The notes below the pieces were generated by a model, which saw only the letters and a program-made list of their open reading frames with translations, was not told the origin of the DNA and did not search any database. The translations under genes and the position numbers were made by a program. 28,083 bases of DNA from positions 1 to 28,083 of the forward strand of contig JAOZKQ010000002.1 in the NCBI GenBank assembly GCA_029935275.1, in the 5' to 3' direction. Of the stretch, positions 7,516 to 15,380 are shown piece by piece. How positions within the stretch are numbered: the stretch's first letter is position 1; each line of letters starts with the position of its first letter. This stretch comes from Bacteroidales bacterium. Its GTDB lineage: Bacteria > Bacteroidota > Bacteroidia > Bacteroidales > VadinHA17.

Positions 7516-8766
7516 CTAGTATTCCAGAAATATTGGTTTAATATGTCTTTCAAACAGGTTATGGCTTACATTTTTTTCAACTGTTGGTTCGAACTCGACT
7601 AAAGCTTCGGTAAACTCATCACCTAATTCAGCTGCAACTTTATATGCACAATGCATAAGTTGCCTTATTTCCCGGTCATAGTCAGGATTTGACTGTTCAT
7701 GTCTCAATGTGTTTGCAAATTTACTCCCATCCCATTTATTTACTTCCTTTACATCAGGAAGCGTACTGAAATTTATATCAATTACATTAGCATATGGAGC
7801 AGTCAGTTCCTCAAATCTGTCTATTGCCTCAGCATATATTTTTTTTGCAATTTTCAGCCCTTTACCTCCGCTTTCTGCCAGGCCTATAAGCTCCTCCAGC
7901 CAGGTAGTTCCGGCAGTCTTAATATGGATGCCCGTATCATGTTTTTTGATCAGGCGGTTCATTGGTTCGTAAATGGAGAATTTATCACTTCCGGAGTGAA
8001 CACTTAATTTAAGGCTTTTGGGTAAACCAAATTCTTTTATTGCTTGTTTGATGACTAATAAATCTTCTTCAAATTCCCTGGCAAATTGGTTCAGGTCGCC
8101 AACATAATCAACACCTTTATTAAAACGTCCGGTAAATTTTGGAGCAATGGTCTGGGCCGGGATTCCTTTTGCTGCAATTTCAGCAAGAATAAAAAAGAGT
8201 TCTTCCGGTGTTTGAGGTGCATCAACCTCATCCATTGATACTTCGGTTATGAAATTATCTGTACCCTTTACTTTTTCTATATGCTTGTAAATTTTCTCAG
8301 CTTCTTTTATAGCGATCAGAAAATTCCCTGCCAGCTCTTCCAGAAATTCTTTTGTAATATGAAAAGGCCTGCTAATTCCAGGAATATTTAATTCTCCGGT
8401 ATAATCTGAGTATCTTTTTACGAAGTCTTCAATATCACCCTTTTCTGGTTGCTTACCAATGTAGTCAGCAACATCAAGTGTGAAAAAATCGGAATAAGGT
8501 ATGAACTCCTCTACATTATTCATGTTAATGTGATCTGCATCAACAAAATAAGCTTCTGTCCATCCCAGCTCTTTTACCGTACTATCTGCTTCTTTTCTTA
8601 CATCAGAAGGGTCGGATTTAATTGTTTTGTGCTCTCTGTGTGATTTATTCCAAACAGGCGTAATGGAGATTCCGGCTTCTTTAGCTAAAATGCTTGCTCT
8701 TAATTGTGCTTTCCCCTGATGTGCGAACCGGTCTCCGGTTCCAAATGAAAATTTTCCAAGTATCAT
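7516..8766 (-). CDS. uxaE: Tagaturonate epimerase (UxaE) family protein
   Basis: This 416-residue protein has the UxaE-family N-terminal signature GTGDRFAHQGKAQL (9-22) and a TIM-barrel-like series of charged motifs: VDADH (75-79), EVSMDE (175-180), SVHSGSDKFS (255-264) and HIKTAGTTW (281-289). These His/Asp/Glu positions are candidate metal ligands. UxaE interconverts D-tagaturonate and D-fructuronate, linking the galacturonate and glucuronate branches in hexuronate breakdown. The protein begins almost directly at the signature motif, without a leader domain. It sits between the UroD-like gene (27 bases) and gntP (12 bases). Because neither uronate isomerase nor the downstream reductases are nearby, a related epimerase activity on another ketose or ketouronate remains possible. 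Confidence 0.75.
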   Translation of the reverse strand: MILGKFSFGTGDRFAHQGKAQLRASILAKEAGISITPVWNKSHREHKTIKSDPSDVRKEADSTVKELGWTEAYFVDADHINMNNVEEFIPYSDFFTLDVADYIGKQPEKGDIEDFVKRYSDYTGELNIPGISRPFHITKEFLEELAGNFLIAIKEAEKIYKHIEKVKGTDNFITEVSMDEVDAPQTPEELFFILAEIAAKGIPAQTIAPKFTGRFNKGVDYVGDLNQFAREFEEDLLVIKQAIKEFGLPKSLKLSVHSGSDKFSIYEPMNRLIKKHDTGIHIKTAGTTWLEELIGLAESGGKGLKIAKKIYAEAIDRFEELTAPYANVIDINFSTLPDVKEVNKWDGSKFANTLRHEQSNPDYDREIRQLMHCAYKVAAELGDEFTEALVEFEPTVEKNVSHNLFERHIKPIFLEY

Positions 8767-8793
8767 AATTATATTTATTAATGGTTATTTGAA

Positions 8794-9873
8794 CTATAAT
8801 TTTTTTGATTCTTCAAAGTATGTAAAAATATTTTTAATCGGAGTGTCATCCTGAATATTATGTGCAGGCGCGTTAATATAACCTCCTCCTTTACCGAATA
8901 TTTGTATCCTACGCCTTACTTCTTTCTTAATTTCCTCGGAGGTCCCATTTGGAAGCAGGTTCTGAATATCGATTCCTCCAAATAAAACAAGATCTTTGCC
9001 ATAGGTATTTTTTAAGAATTCAGGATCCATTCCTGTTGCTAATGGCTGGAGCGGATTAAGAATATCCAGCCCTATTTCGATAAAATCCGGAATAATTGGA
9101 AGGATAGAACCGCAACTGTGCCAGGCAATTTTTATATCAGGATTTACTTTTCTAAACTCCTCAAACATTATTTTAATTCGGGGCTTAAATGTGCTGCGCC
9201 AAAGCTCTGGCGACATGATCATTCCGTTTTGTGAGCCAAAATCATCACCTGCCCAGATAATATCTGCACCCATTTCGATTAGCTTTTTACCTATTTCCAG
9301 GTTGATTTCCAGAACTTTATCTAATAGGGCAAAGATGTAATCTTCCTCCATCATTAAGTCTATAAGAATTTTTTCAAGGCCAGTCAGATACCAGGATGTT
9401 TCAAAGAATGAAGTCTCAAGATCGGCAACAATAGCATAGTCTTTTTTATATTTTTTAATGCTTTGCTCTGCTTTATCAAACCTGCCAGGGGCAAATGGAT
9501 CAGGGAAGGGATAGTTTTTAATATCCTGAACTGTTTGGGCGGAAGCAAGGGGATATTCCTTGAATTCACTGTAAAGGCCGGTATCAACAAATTTCATTCC
9601 CCATTCATTGACTAAAGTACCGTCTTTAAGTTTAATAGTCGGAGCATTATCAGGAAAACAAGCGGCTATCCCTACACAATCATTACCAAGCTTTATTAAT
9701 AATTCCGTAAACGATATCCTTGAAGACAGCAAGGAATCAATTGGTTCTTCATAAGGTAGATTTAATGCATCTGAAAGCTTTTTAGCAGCCTGTGGGGTTA
9801 GTGTTGCAAAAATTGGAGGCCTGTCAGGCTGCTCATGATTGATAGCTTTTAAAACTCTTTCCCGGGATGTCAT
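8794..9873 (-). CDS. UroD/MtaA-family protein (methyltransferase-like, role unknown)
   Basis: This 359-residue TIM-barrel protein belongs to the uroporphyrinogen decarboxylase superfamily, seen from its start TSRERVLKAINHEQPDRPP and the barrel-strand pattern. It is not a heme-pathway HemE: the expected RQAGRY-type N-terminal motif is absent. Instead it has HSCG (252-255), the HxC zinc motif of corrinoid methyltransferases of the MtaA/MtbA type, plus GDDFGS (209-214) and an APAHNIQ segment (335-341) where those enzymes often place another zinc ligand. No corrinoid protein or activase is encoded here. Its position inside a sugar operon, 15 bases after rhaT and 27 before the epimerase, suggests a metal-dependent step on a sugar-derived compound, or demethylation of a methylated sugar. 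Both are inference. Confidence 0.75.
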   Translation of the reverse strand: MTSRERVLKAINHEQPDRPPIFATLTPQAAKKLSDALNLPYEEPIDSLLSSRISFTELLIKLGNDCVGIAACFPDNAPTIKLKDGTLVNEWGMKFVDTGLYSEFKEYPLASAQTVQDIKNYPFPDPFAPGRFDKAEQSIKKYKKDYAIVADLETSFFETSWYLTGLEKILIDLMMEEDYIFALLDKVLEINLEIGKKLIEMGADIIWAGDDFGSQNGMIMSPELWRSTFKPRIKIMFEEFRKVNPDIKIAWHSCGSILPIIPDFIEIGLDILNPLQPLATGMDPEFLKNTYGKDLVLFGGIDIQNLLPNGTSEEIKKEVRRRIQIFGKGGGYINAPAHNIQDDTPIKNIFTYFEESKKL

Positions 9874-9888
9874 ATTTTAGAACTTAGT

Positions 9889-10935
9889 CTATTCAAAACT
9901 CTGAATGTAATTGCCTGCTCCAATGATAAAAGTTGAAAGGATCAGGATAAGGATCCCAATAATAACATATCTTAATGTCCGCTTGCTTGAACCTTTCCAT
10001 TCTTTTAAGATCAGACCCCACATATTACTAAAAATAATTATAAATGCCATATGAATACTCCAACTTGCAAAATCATACTTTCCCATTTTAGTAGTTCCCA
10101 TACCATAAAACATAAATTGAAAATACCAGGTAATTCCTGCAAGAGCTGAGAAAATAATATTTGAAATTACAGGTGCATCTTTTGATGTGAAAACAGCTTT
10201 ATACGTTTTGTTTTTTATACCCAGGAAAACACACCAGATAAAGTTGGTTGTGAATCCGCCTGCCATAATAACAATGAAAAGCGGGCTGTTACTGAAAAGT
10301 ACCGGAGTTCCCTGTTCAATTGCAAGGGTGGCGATTGGTTTTCCTGCAGCAATACCAAATGCAAAACTTGCACTCATAATTCCTGCAAAAAAGGCAACCC
10401 ATATACCGGTTTTGAGATTAAATTCTTTTATGCTCCCTTTTTTCTGTTCTTCTGTTAATTCTTTGTCTTTAAGTAATCCTGCTTTACCAGTCAGGATAAT
10501 CCCAATAAATGAAACAGCCACCCCCCCTAAAGTAACCAAACCGGAAGTATGTGTGATCAGATTACCAAATTCCCCAAAATATACCGGAGGGACAAGTGTG
10601 CCAAAAGCCGCAGTTAAGCCCAGCGCCATAGCCATACCCAGCGACATGCCCAGAAATCGCATGGTAAGGCCGAATGTCAGCCCTCCAATACCCCATAATA
10701 CACCAAAGATGTATGGCCAGATCAAATTATTAATTGGAATGCTATTTAATAATCCGGGAAGATCAGGAACCACAATTAATGATACAATCCATGGGGCAAT
10801 GATCCATGAGAAAAAACCTCCTAATAACCAGTAAACTTCCCATGCCCAGCTTTTTACTTTGCTATAGGGTATGTAAAAACTTCCGGCAGCAAAGCCTCCG
10901 ATTGCATGATAAAAAATTCCTAGTAATGCATTCAT
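9889..10935 (-). CDS. rhaT: L-rhamnose/H+ symporter
   Basis: This 348-residue protein has about 10 hydrophobic helices and matches RhaT: an N-terminal GIFYHAIGGFAAGSFYIPYSKVKSWAWE region with the WE pair, WLLGGFFSWIIAPW, then GGLTFGLTMRFLGMSLG and the C-terminal WYFQFMFYGMGTTKMG block. RhaT imports L-rhamnose (and L-lyxose or L-mannose) with a proton. The operon also holds rhaA and a RhaD-like aldolase, which supports rhamnose as cargo. A 70-base gap separates it from the aldolase gene; that gap contains a possible internal -7 element. Confidence 0.9.
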   Translation of the reverse strand: MNALLGIFYHAIGGFAAGSFYIPYSKVKSWAWEVYWLLGGFFSWIIAPWIVSLIVVPDLPGLLNSIPINNLIWPYIFGVLWGIGGLTFGLTMRFLGMSLGMAMALGLTAAFGTLVPPVYFGEFGNLITHTSGLVTLGGVAVSFIGIILTGKAGLLKDKELTEEQKKGSIKEFNLKTGIWVAFFAGIMSASFAFGIAAGKPIATLAIEQGTPVLFSNSPLFIVIMAGGFTTNFIWCVFLGIKNKTYKAVFTSKDAPVISNIIFSALAGITWYFQFMFYGMGTTKMGKYDFASWSIHMAFIIIFSNMWGLILKEWKGSSKRTLRYVIIGILILILSTFIIGAGNYIQSFE

Positions 10936-10975
10936 CTAAAGTATTCTACTCTGAGGATTATCTGTTAGATCCTGT

Positions 10976-10983
10976 CAAATTTA
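10976..10983 (-). promoter_or_regulatory. Candidate internal -7 element TAAATTTG before rhaT
   Basis: In the 70-base gap between the aldolase gene and rhaT, the - strand reads TAAATTTG, a full TAnnTTTG match, 40 bases before the rhaT ATG. No TTTG lies at the usual -33 spacing. It could give the rhaT-uroD-like-uxaE-gntP half of the operon some independent expression. In AT-rich DNA such matches occur by chance. Confidence 0.3.
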
Positions 10984-11005
10984 TTAAACAACGAATTATG
11001 GGGAA

Positions 11006-12133
11006 TTAAGATTTGTCAAAAACTTTTTTTCTGTAATGTTCTACTTCCCAGTTTTCAATAAATGAAATTTGTTTTTTATTCATAAAATGCGGGCCTCCAA
11101 AGTCTTCTGAAAGGAAACTGATTATTGCCATATCAAGAAAAACATCAGCAACAGAATCTGCCTTTTCCTGCGAAACTTCAAGACTAACAACACCTATACC
11201 CTTGATAAGTATGATTTTTGGATAATAATGATTCTTTACATGGAAAGCAGAAACCTTTGAAAATACTTTGTCAGTATCTTGCCAGTTATCTTCAATAAAC
11301 AGGTATTTTGATTTGCAATATACAATGATATCCGGAGTAAAAGGTTTGCTAATGCCCAGAAATGTCTGACTATTTTGTAAGAAATAATCATACAGTTTCG
11401 TATTTCTTACAGTAAAAAATGAGTATTCCTGAAACTTTTCGATCAGCTTTGGAATCCATTTAATGAATGCATCTGGTATGGGATTCTCTGTTATATCAAT
11501 ATCCCTGGTGATTTTATTATTTATGGCAGAGGTCAAAAAGTTATAAATTTGTTTTATTTCATTAATATTTTCTCCACTAACAAAAACACCATGATTCTGA
11601 AGTAAGATTATTTTAGGATAAGATCCTGTTGTTTCAAAATATTTTTTCAGTTCTTCTTCTGTTTTTTTATAAAGAAGATATCCGGGGTCAGTGTATGAAA
11701 TGTATAAAGCTTTGTTGCCAAATAATTCCTGTATTACTTTTTCAACATTATTACTACATAAAAGGGCATTTCCGATAGTGGAATGTGTATGTACAATAAA
11801 AGAATGAGGGATAATGTGGTGGAGCATTGCTTCAACGGAAGGCCTTAATTCTGAATTAGGATCAATTTTACTGGCAGCAAGGTCATTCTTAACTTCATTC
11901 TCACGATTCTTAACATCTGTACTGTATTCCTTACTGGTTAGTTTATTTAGAAATTGACGATTCAGGGACACAAATCCTTTTTCAGTAATATTGTTCAGGG
12001 ATGTTCCGCTTGCTTTGACCCAGAGTGTACTTTCGGTTTTAAATGAAGTGTTTCCTCCTCCGGCAATAACGAATTCTTTATTCTTCCCGTAAAATCTTGA
12101 GATTTCAATTAATTCAGTAATTTCCTGCTTCAC
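11006..12133 (-). CDS. Stand-alone RhaD-like class II aldolase
   Basis: This 375-residue protein is a class II aldolase/adducin-fold enzyme. GGGNTSFK (25-32) and WVKASGTSL (38-46) are the N-terminal signature, RPSVEAMLH (97-105) carries a probable catalytic Glu (E101), HTH (H115, H117) and NHG (H181) are the zinc histidines, and the C-terminus has FIENWEVEHYR. The order resembles the aldolase half of the bifunctional rhamnulose-1-phosphate aldolase/lactaldehyde dehydrogenase, but the dehydrogenase half is missing entirely. The reaction is probably L-rhamnulose-1-phosphate to DHAP and L-lactaldehyde. The start is GTG at 12133, chosen because of a strong Shine-Dalgarno 6 bases upstream. It lies 2 bases after the rhaA stop, so translation is probably coupled. 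Confidence 0.8.
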   Translation of the reverse strand: MKQEITELIEISRFYGKNKEFVIAGGGNTSFKTESTLWVKASGTSLNNITEKGFVSLNRQFLNKLTSKEYSTDVKNRENEVKNDLAASKIDPNSELRPSVEAMLHHIIPHSFIVHTHSTIGNALLCSNNVEKVIQELFGNKALYISYTDPGYLLYKKTEEELKKYFETTGSYPKIILLQNHGVFVSGENINEIKQIYNFLTSAINNKITRDIDITENPIPDAFIKWIPKLIEKFQEYSFFTVRNTKLYDYFLQNSQTFLGISKPFTPDIIVYCKSKYLFIEDNWQDTDKVFSKVSAFHVKNHYYPKIILIKGIGVVSLEVSQEKADSVADVFLDMAIISFLSEDFGGPHFMNKKQISFIENWEVEHYRKKVFDKS

Positions 12134-12135
12134 AA

Positions 12136-13398
12136 TTATCTCCTTTTATTTAATACATTTTTTTCATATTTCTGAATGACTGAAATATAGGAATCCCCAA
12201 CCGGTGTAGCACTATTCATGCAGAAATAATCCCAAATTGCACCAAGAGGTTTTGTTTTGAATTCTTCAAAAATTGCCAGTCGTTCAAAGAATTTACCCTG
12301 ACTTTCATATTCTCTCATTTGTTTAACAGGCAAAAGCAGAGCCTGGAGAAGTGCTTTCTGAGTATTCCTTGCACCAATTACGTATGCACCAATCCGGTTG
12401 ACAGTAGCATCAAAAAAGTCAAGGCCGATATTAACCTTATCCAGTTTTCCGGACCATATAATTTCATTCATTAATTCTGTTAGCTGATCATTTAAAGCAA
12501 CTATATGATCACTGTCCCAGCGTATGCCCCTTGTAACATGCAGAAGAAGTTCATCAAGATATATAAATGATGAAGATACCTTATCAGCAATGGATTCGGT
12601 TGGATGAAAATGGCCAATATCCAGGGTTAACATAGTTTTGTTTTGAATGGCATAGCCAAGGTAAAATTCATGAGAGCCGGCTACGAAAGTTTCTGTTCCA
12701 ATCCCGAATAATTTACTTTCAACAGAGTCCCGCATATATTTTGATGGGTATGGAGTTGACAACATTTTATCAAGTGAGTCTTTAAGAAATTCACGGTGTG
12801 CAAACCTTGAGGGGGTAACATCTTTTGATCCATCCGGAATCCAAATATTATGGATGCATTTTGATTCTTGTTCTTTTCCTAAATATGCACTGATTTCCCT
12901 GCATTTCTTTCCATGTTCAATCCAGAAATCCCTAATGCCTTTATCCTTACTGGCGAGTGTGAACCCATCCTTGACATTTGGGTGGGCAAAGAAGGTTGAG
13001 TTAAAGTCAAGCTTAATATTTAAAGCCTTAGCCCATTCAACCCAGCTTTTAAAATGCTTCGGTCCAATATTCTCCCGGCCTGGAAAACCTGATGAGAAAT
13101 CACCATAAATAGCATGAAGGCTTAATCGATGATTGCCGGGTATCAATGAAAAAGCCGTTTCGAGATCTTTCCGGAATTCATCCATATTCCCGGCTTTACC
13201 CGGATAATTTCCTGTTACCTGTAAACCACTTCCGGCAAGGTCCTCCCCTGCATTTTCAAACCCACCTACATCATCGGCCTGCCAGCAGTGTACAGAAAGG
13301 CTGGTGTCTCTGAGTGTTTTTAGGGCAATTTCAGTATCAATTCCATATTTTGCGTATTCATCACGGGCTGTGAGATAGCTTTGAGTTATTTTATCCAT
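12136..13398 (-). CDS. rhaA: L-rhamnose isomerase
   Basis: This 420-residue protein is a full-length, clear match to the E. coli-type RhaA along its whole length: SVHCWQADDVGGFE (35-48), the NYPGKA segment (64-69), LNIKLDFNSTFFAHP (126-140), ESKLFGIGTE (227-236), GHFHPTE (262-268), RWDSDH (293-298) and GLDFFDATVNR (325-335), the last three being metal- and substrate-binding regions. It converts L-rhamnose to L-rhamnulose with Mn2+/Zn2+-type metals in the cytoplasm. It lies 28 bases after dctM and 2 bases before the aldolase gene. No rhamnulokinase gene is present in the window. The family also isomerises rare aldoses such as L-lyxose and D-allose. Confidence 0.95.
   Translation of the reverse strand: MDKITQSYLTARDEYAKYGIDTEIALKTLRDTSLSVHCWQADDVGGFENAGEDLAGSGLQVTGNYPGKAGNMDEFRKDLETAFSLIPGNHRLSLHAIYGDFSSGFPGRENIGPKHFKSWVEWAKALNIKLDFNSTFFAHPNVKDGFTLASKDKGIRDFWIEHGKKCREISAYLGKEQESKCIHNIWIPDGSKDVTPSRFAHREFLKDSLDKMLSTPYPSKYMRDSVESKLFGIGTETFVAGSHEFYLGYAIQNKTMLTLDIGHFHPTESIADKVSSSFIYLDELLLHVTRGIRWDSDHIVALNDQLTELMNEIIWSGKLDKVNIGLDFFDATVNRIGAYVIGARNTQKALLQALLLPVKQMREYESQGKFFERLAIFEEFKTKPLGAIWDYFCMNSATPVGDSYISVIQKYEKNVLNKRR
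12140..12146 (-). promoter_or_regulatory. Strong Shine-Dalgarno AAAGGAG before the GTG-start aldolase gene
   Basis: On the - strand AAAGGAG is followed by ATAATT and then GTG. It overlaps the last codons (Lys-Arg-Arg) of rhaA. It settles the GTG start of the aldolase gene and is the only convincing Shine-Dalgarno among the ten genes of this operon. Confidence 0.65.
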
Positions 13399-13426
13399 TT
13401 TATTTTTTAAATAATGATTTTAAAAG

Positions 13427-14893
13427 TTATAATGCTCCGAAAATGCCAGGTAACCATAAACTTAATTGTGGGATATATGTAACAAGCAGGAGTACAATGA
13501 CCATAGCAATAAACATTGGAAGCAATGGCTTTACCACAGATTCAATTCTTACTTTTGCCACACTGCACCCAATAAATAGTACTGATCCCACCGGTGGAGT
13601 ACATAGGCCAACACTCAGGTTTAGTACCATTATTATTCCAAAATGGATTGGACTCAAGCCAAGTTGAGTAGTTACAATTGGCAGGAAAATAGGGGTAAAG
13701 ATCAGTACAGCAGGGGTCATATCCATAAACACTCCAACAAATAGTAAGATTAAGTTTATGACCAGGAGAATAACAATGGGATTCTCACTAATACTTAAAA
13801 GCCCTTCACTAACATTTTGAGGGATGTTTTCATAGGCCATGATCCATGATAAGCCAATACTTGTACCAACTAAAAGAAGTACGATGGCTGTAGTTTTTAC
13901 CGATCTGATAATAACGTCAGGCATGTCTTTAATGCCCATTTTTTTATAGATCAGAGCCAGTATGAGAGAATATAAAACAGCAACTGCAGATGCTTCTGTA
14001 GCCGTAAAAAATCCGGCAATGATTCCACCTATAACAATAATTAGCATCAACAGGCTGGGTAAGGCATCCAGGAATTTTTTAGTTCCCCACAGTGCTTTTT
14101 CTTTATGTTTGATTGTTCGATAGGTTATAAAAATAAAACCCAGTATTCCGAGGCTTGTCCATATAAAATCAGAGGGAACATTTAAGCCTGATTTTAAATA
14201 ATTAATAAAAGTTATAAGGAGCAGAATAATTCCTGTAACTGCCATTAGTTTGAGCGTGTTTATTAAAACACCCCTGATTCCTTTGTCCTGGTAAATGAGC
14301 ATAGACATAGCTGTAAGCATAAGCGCTAATCCAGTCATGATACCCGGAATATAACCAGCCACAAAAAGGGCAGTAATAGAAGCCCCACCACTAGCCAGGG
14401 AAAAAACGATAAGGATATTACTTGGTGGAATGGTAAGGCCGGTTGTAGCAGAGGTAATGTTTACGGCAGCACTGAAATTTTCATTATACCCTTCCTTTTT
14501 CATTTCGGGCCCCATAATGCTGCCAATGGCTGAAGTTGAGGCTGCTGCAGAGCCGGAAATAGCCCCGAATAACATATTTGCGAAAATATTTACAAAAGCC
14601 AGCCCTCCCCGTGAATCTCCAACTAATGCCCTTGCAAAATCAATCAGTCGGATAGCTATCCCGCCTTTATTCATAATATTGCCCGCAAGGATAAAAAATG
14701 GAATAGCCAGCAGGGCAAAACTGTCAAGGCCGGTTGCCATTCTTTGTGCAAATGTGGTTAAAGAGGGTAGTGGAGCAATACTTACCAACATGGTTAGTAT
14801 TCCGGAAATCCCTATACTGAAAGCAATTGGGACACCTATTACTAATAGAATAATGAAGCTGATAACTAAAACTGCAATTCCTAAATAATCCAT
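13427..14893 (-). CDS. dctM: TRAP transporter large membrane subunit (DctM family) with extra two-helix segment
   Basis: This 488-residue, strongly hydrophobic protein has DctM-family landmarks: LDSFALLAIPFFILAGNIM (56-74), GAISGSAAASTSAIG (110-124), GLTIPPSN (152-159), FFTATEASAVAV (295-306) and GLCTPPVGSVLF near residue 430. It is the Na+-coupled channel subunit of the TRAP system with the dctQ and dctP products. Family members are usually about 425-440 residues. The excess lies at about 205-275, between MLIYQDKGIRG and ALPSLLM, and contains two additional predicted membrane helices (about 214-233 and 244-258). The gene starts 4 bases after the dctQ stop. Confidence 0.9.
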   Translation of the reverse strand: MDYLGIAVLVISFIILLVIGVPIAFSIGISGILTMLVSIAPLPSLTTFAQRMATGLDSFALLAIPFFILAGNIMNKGGIAIRLIDFARALVGDSRGGLAFVNIFANMLFGAISGSAAASTSAIGSIMGPEMKKEGYNENFSAAVNITSATTGLTIPPSNILIVFSLASGGASITALFVAGYIPGIMTGLALMLTAMSMLIYQDKGIRGVLINTLKLMAVTGIILLLITFINYLKSGLNVPSDFIWTSLGILGFIFITYRTIKHKEKALWGTKKFLDALPSLLMLIIVIGGIIAGFFTATEASAVAVLYSLILALIYKKMGIKDMPDVIIRSVKTTAIVLLLVGTSIGLSWIMAYENIPQNVSEGLLSISENPIVILLVINLILLFVGVFMDMTPAVLIFTPIFLPIVTTQLGLSPIHFGIIMVLNLSVGLCTPPVGSVLFIGCSVAKVRIESVVKPLLPMFIAMVIVLLLVTYIPQLSLWLPGIFGAL

Positions 14894-14897
14894 ATTA

Positions 14898-15368
14898 TTA
14901 TTTAATTCTTAATGTTTTGATTAGGTTGTCTGAATTATAATAAACAATCAGCAGGCCACTGATAGGAATAACAAAATATACTGCCCCAAGGGGGAGCTCA
15001 AGGGCTGCAGATTTTACTTCAAGCAGGAACCTTGTAAAAACCAGCCAACTTCCGCCAATGACCATTACAAAAAGTCCGAAAAGAATTATGAGAATGCTAA
15101 TACTAATTTGTAACCTTCTTTTTCTTTTAGGACCTGACCTTTGTATTAGCAGGTCTATGGCCAGGTGCTCGTTTTTTCCCGCTACATAGGCTGCCCCAAG
15201 TAAGCCGACCCAGATTAACAGGAAGCCTGCCAGTTCATCGGTAAATGAGCTGGGTGAGGATAAAATATACCGGCTGGCAACTTGCCAGAGTACATCAATA
15301 ACAAGAATACTCATGAAAAAGACCAGGGCTATCTCAAGAATTTTATCTGTTTTTTCTCGAACTGTCAT
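14898..15368 (-). CDS. dctQ: TRAP transporter small membrane subunit (DctQ family)
   Basis: This 156-residue protein has four membrane segments, and the DctQ signature FTDELAGFLLIWVGLLGAAY (about 42-61) is followed by KNEHLAIDLL (64-73), as expected for the small TRAP subunit. It couples the periplasmic binding protein to the large subunit. It sits between dctP (12 bases) and dctM (4 bases) in the canonical P-Q-M order. A weak AAGGA lies about 10 bases before the ATG. Confidence 0.9.
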   Translation of the reverse strand: MTVREKTDKILEIALVFFMSILVIDVLWQVASRYILSSPSSFTDELAGFLLIWVGLLGAAYVAGKNEHLAIDLLIQRSGPKRKRRLQISISILIILFGLFVMVIGGSWLVFTRFLLEVKSAALELPLGAVYFVIPISGLLIVYYNSDNLIKTLRIK

Positions 15369-15380
15369 AATTGAAAATCC

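Noticed and set aside
7079..7519. 146-codon + strand open frame opposite gntP
   Set aside because: Mirror of hydrophobic codons in the permease gene; no features of its own.
8794..9873. Annotation as heme-pathway HemE
   Set aside because: The expected N-terminal RQAGRY-type motif is missing and an HxC zinc motif is present, fitting the methyltransferase-like branch instead.
10187..10834. 215-codon + strand open frame opposite rhaT
   Set aside because: It lies wholly within the clearly conserved rhaT gene on the other strand and its translation shows no domain; a shadow of the membrane-protein codon pattern.
10936..11005. A small gene or broken rhamnulokinase between the aldolase gene and rhaT
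   Set aside because: The 70-base gap has no coding pattern and no kinase-like fragment in any frame.
14430..14888. 152-codon + strand open frame opposite dctM
   Set aside because: Entirely antisense to conserved DctM sequence, with no start signal and no recognisable protein features.
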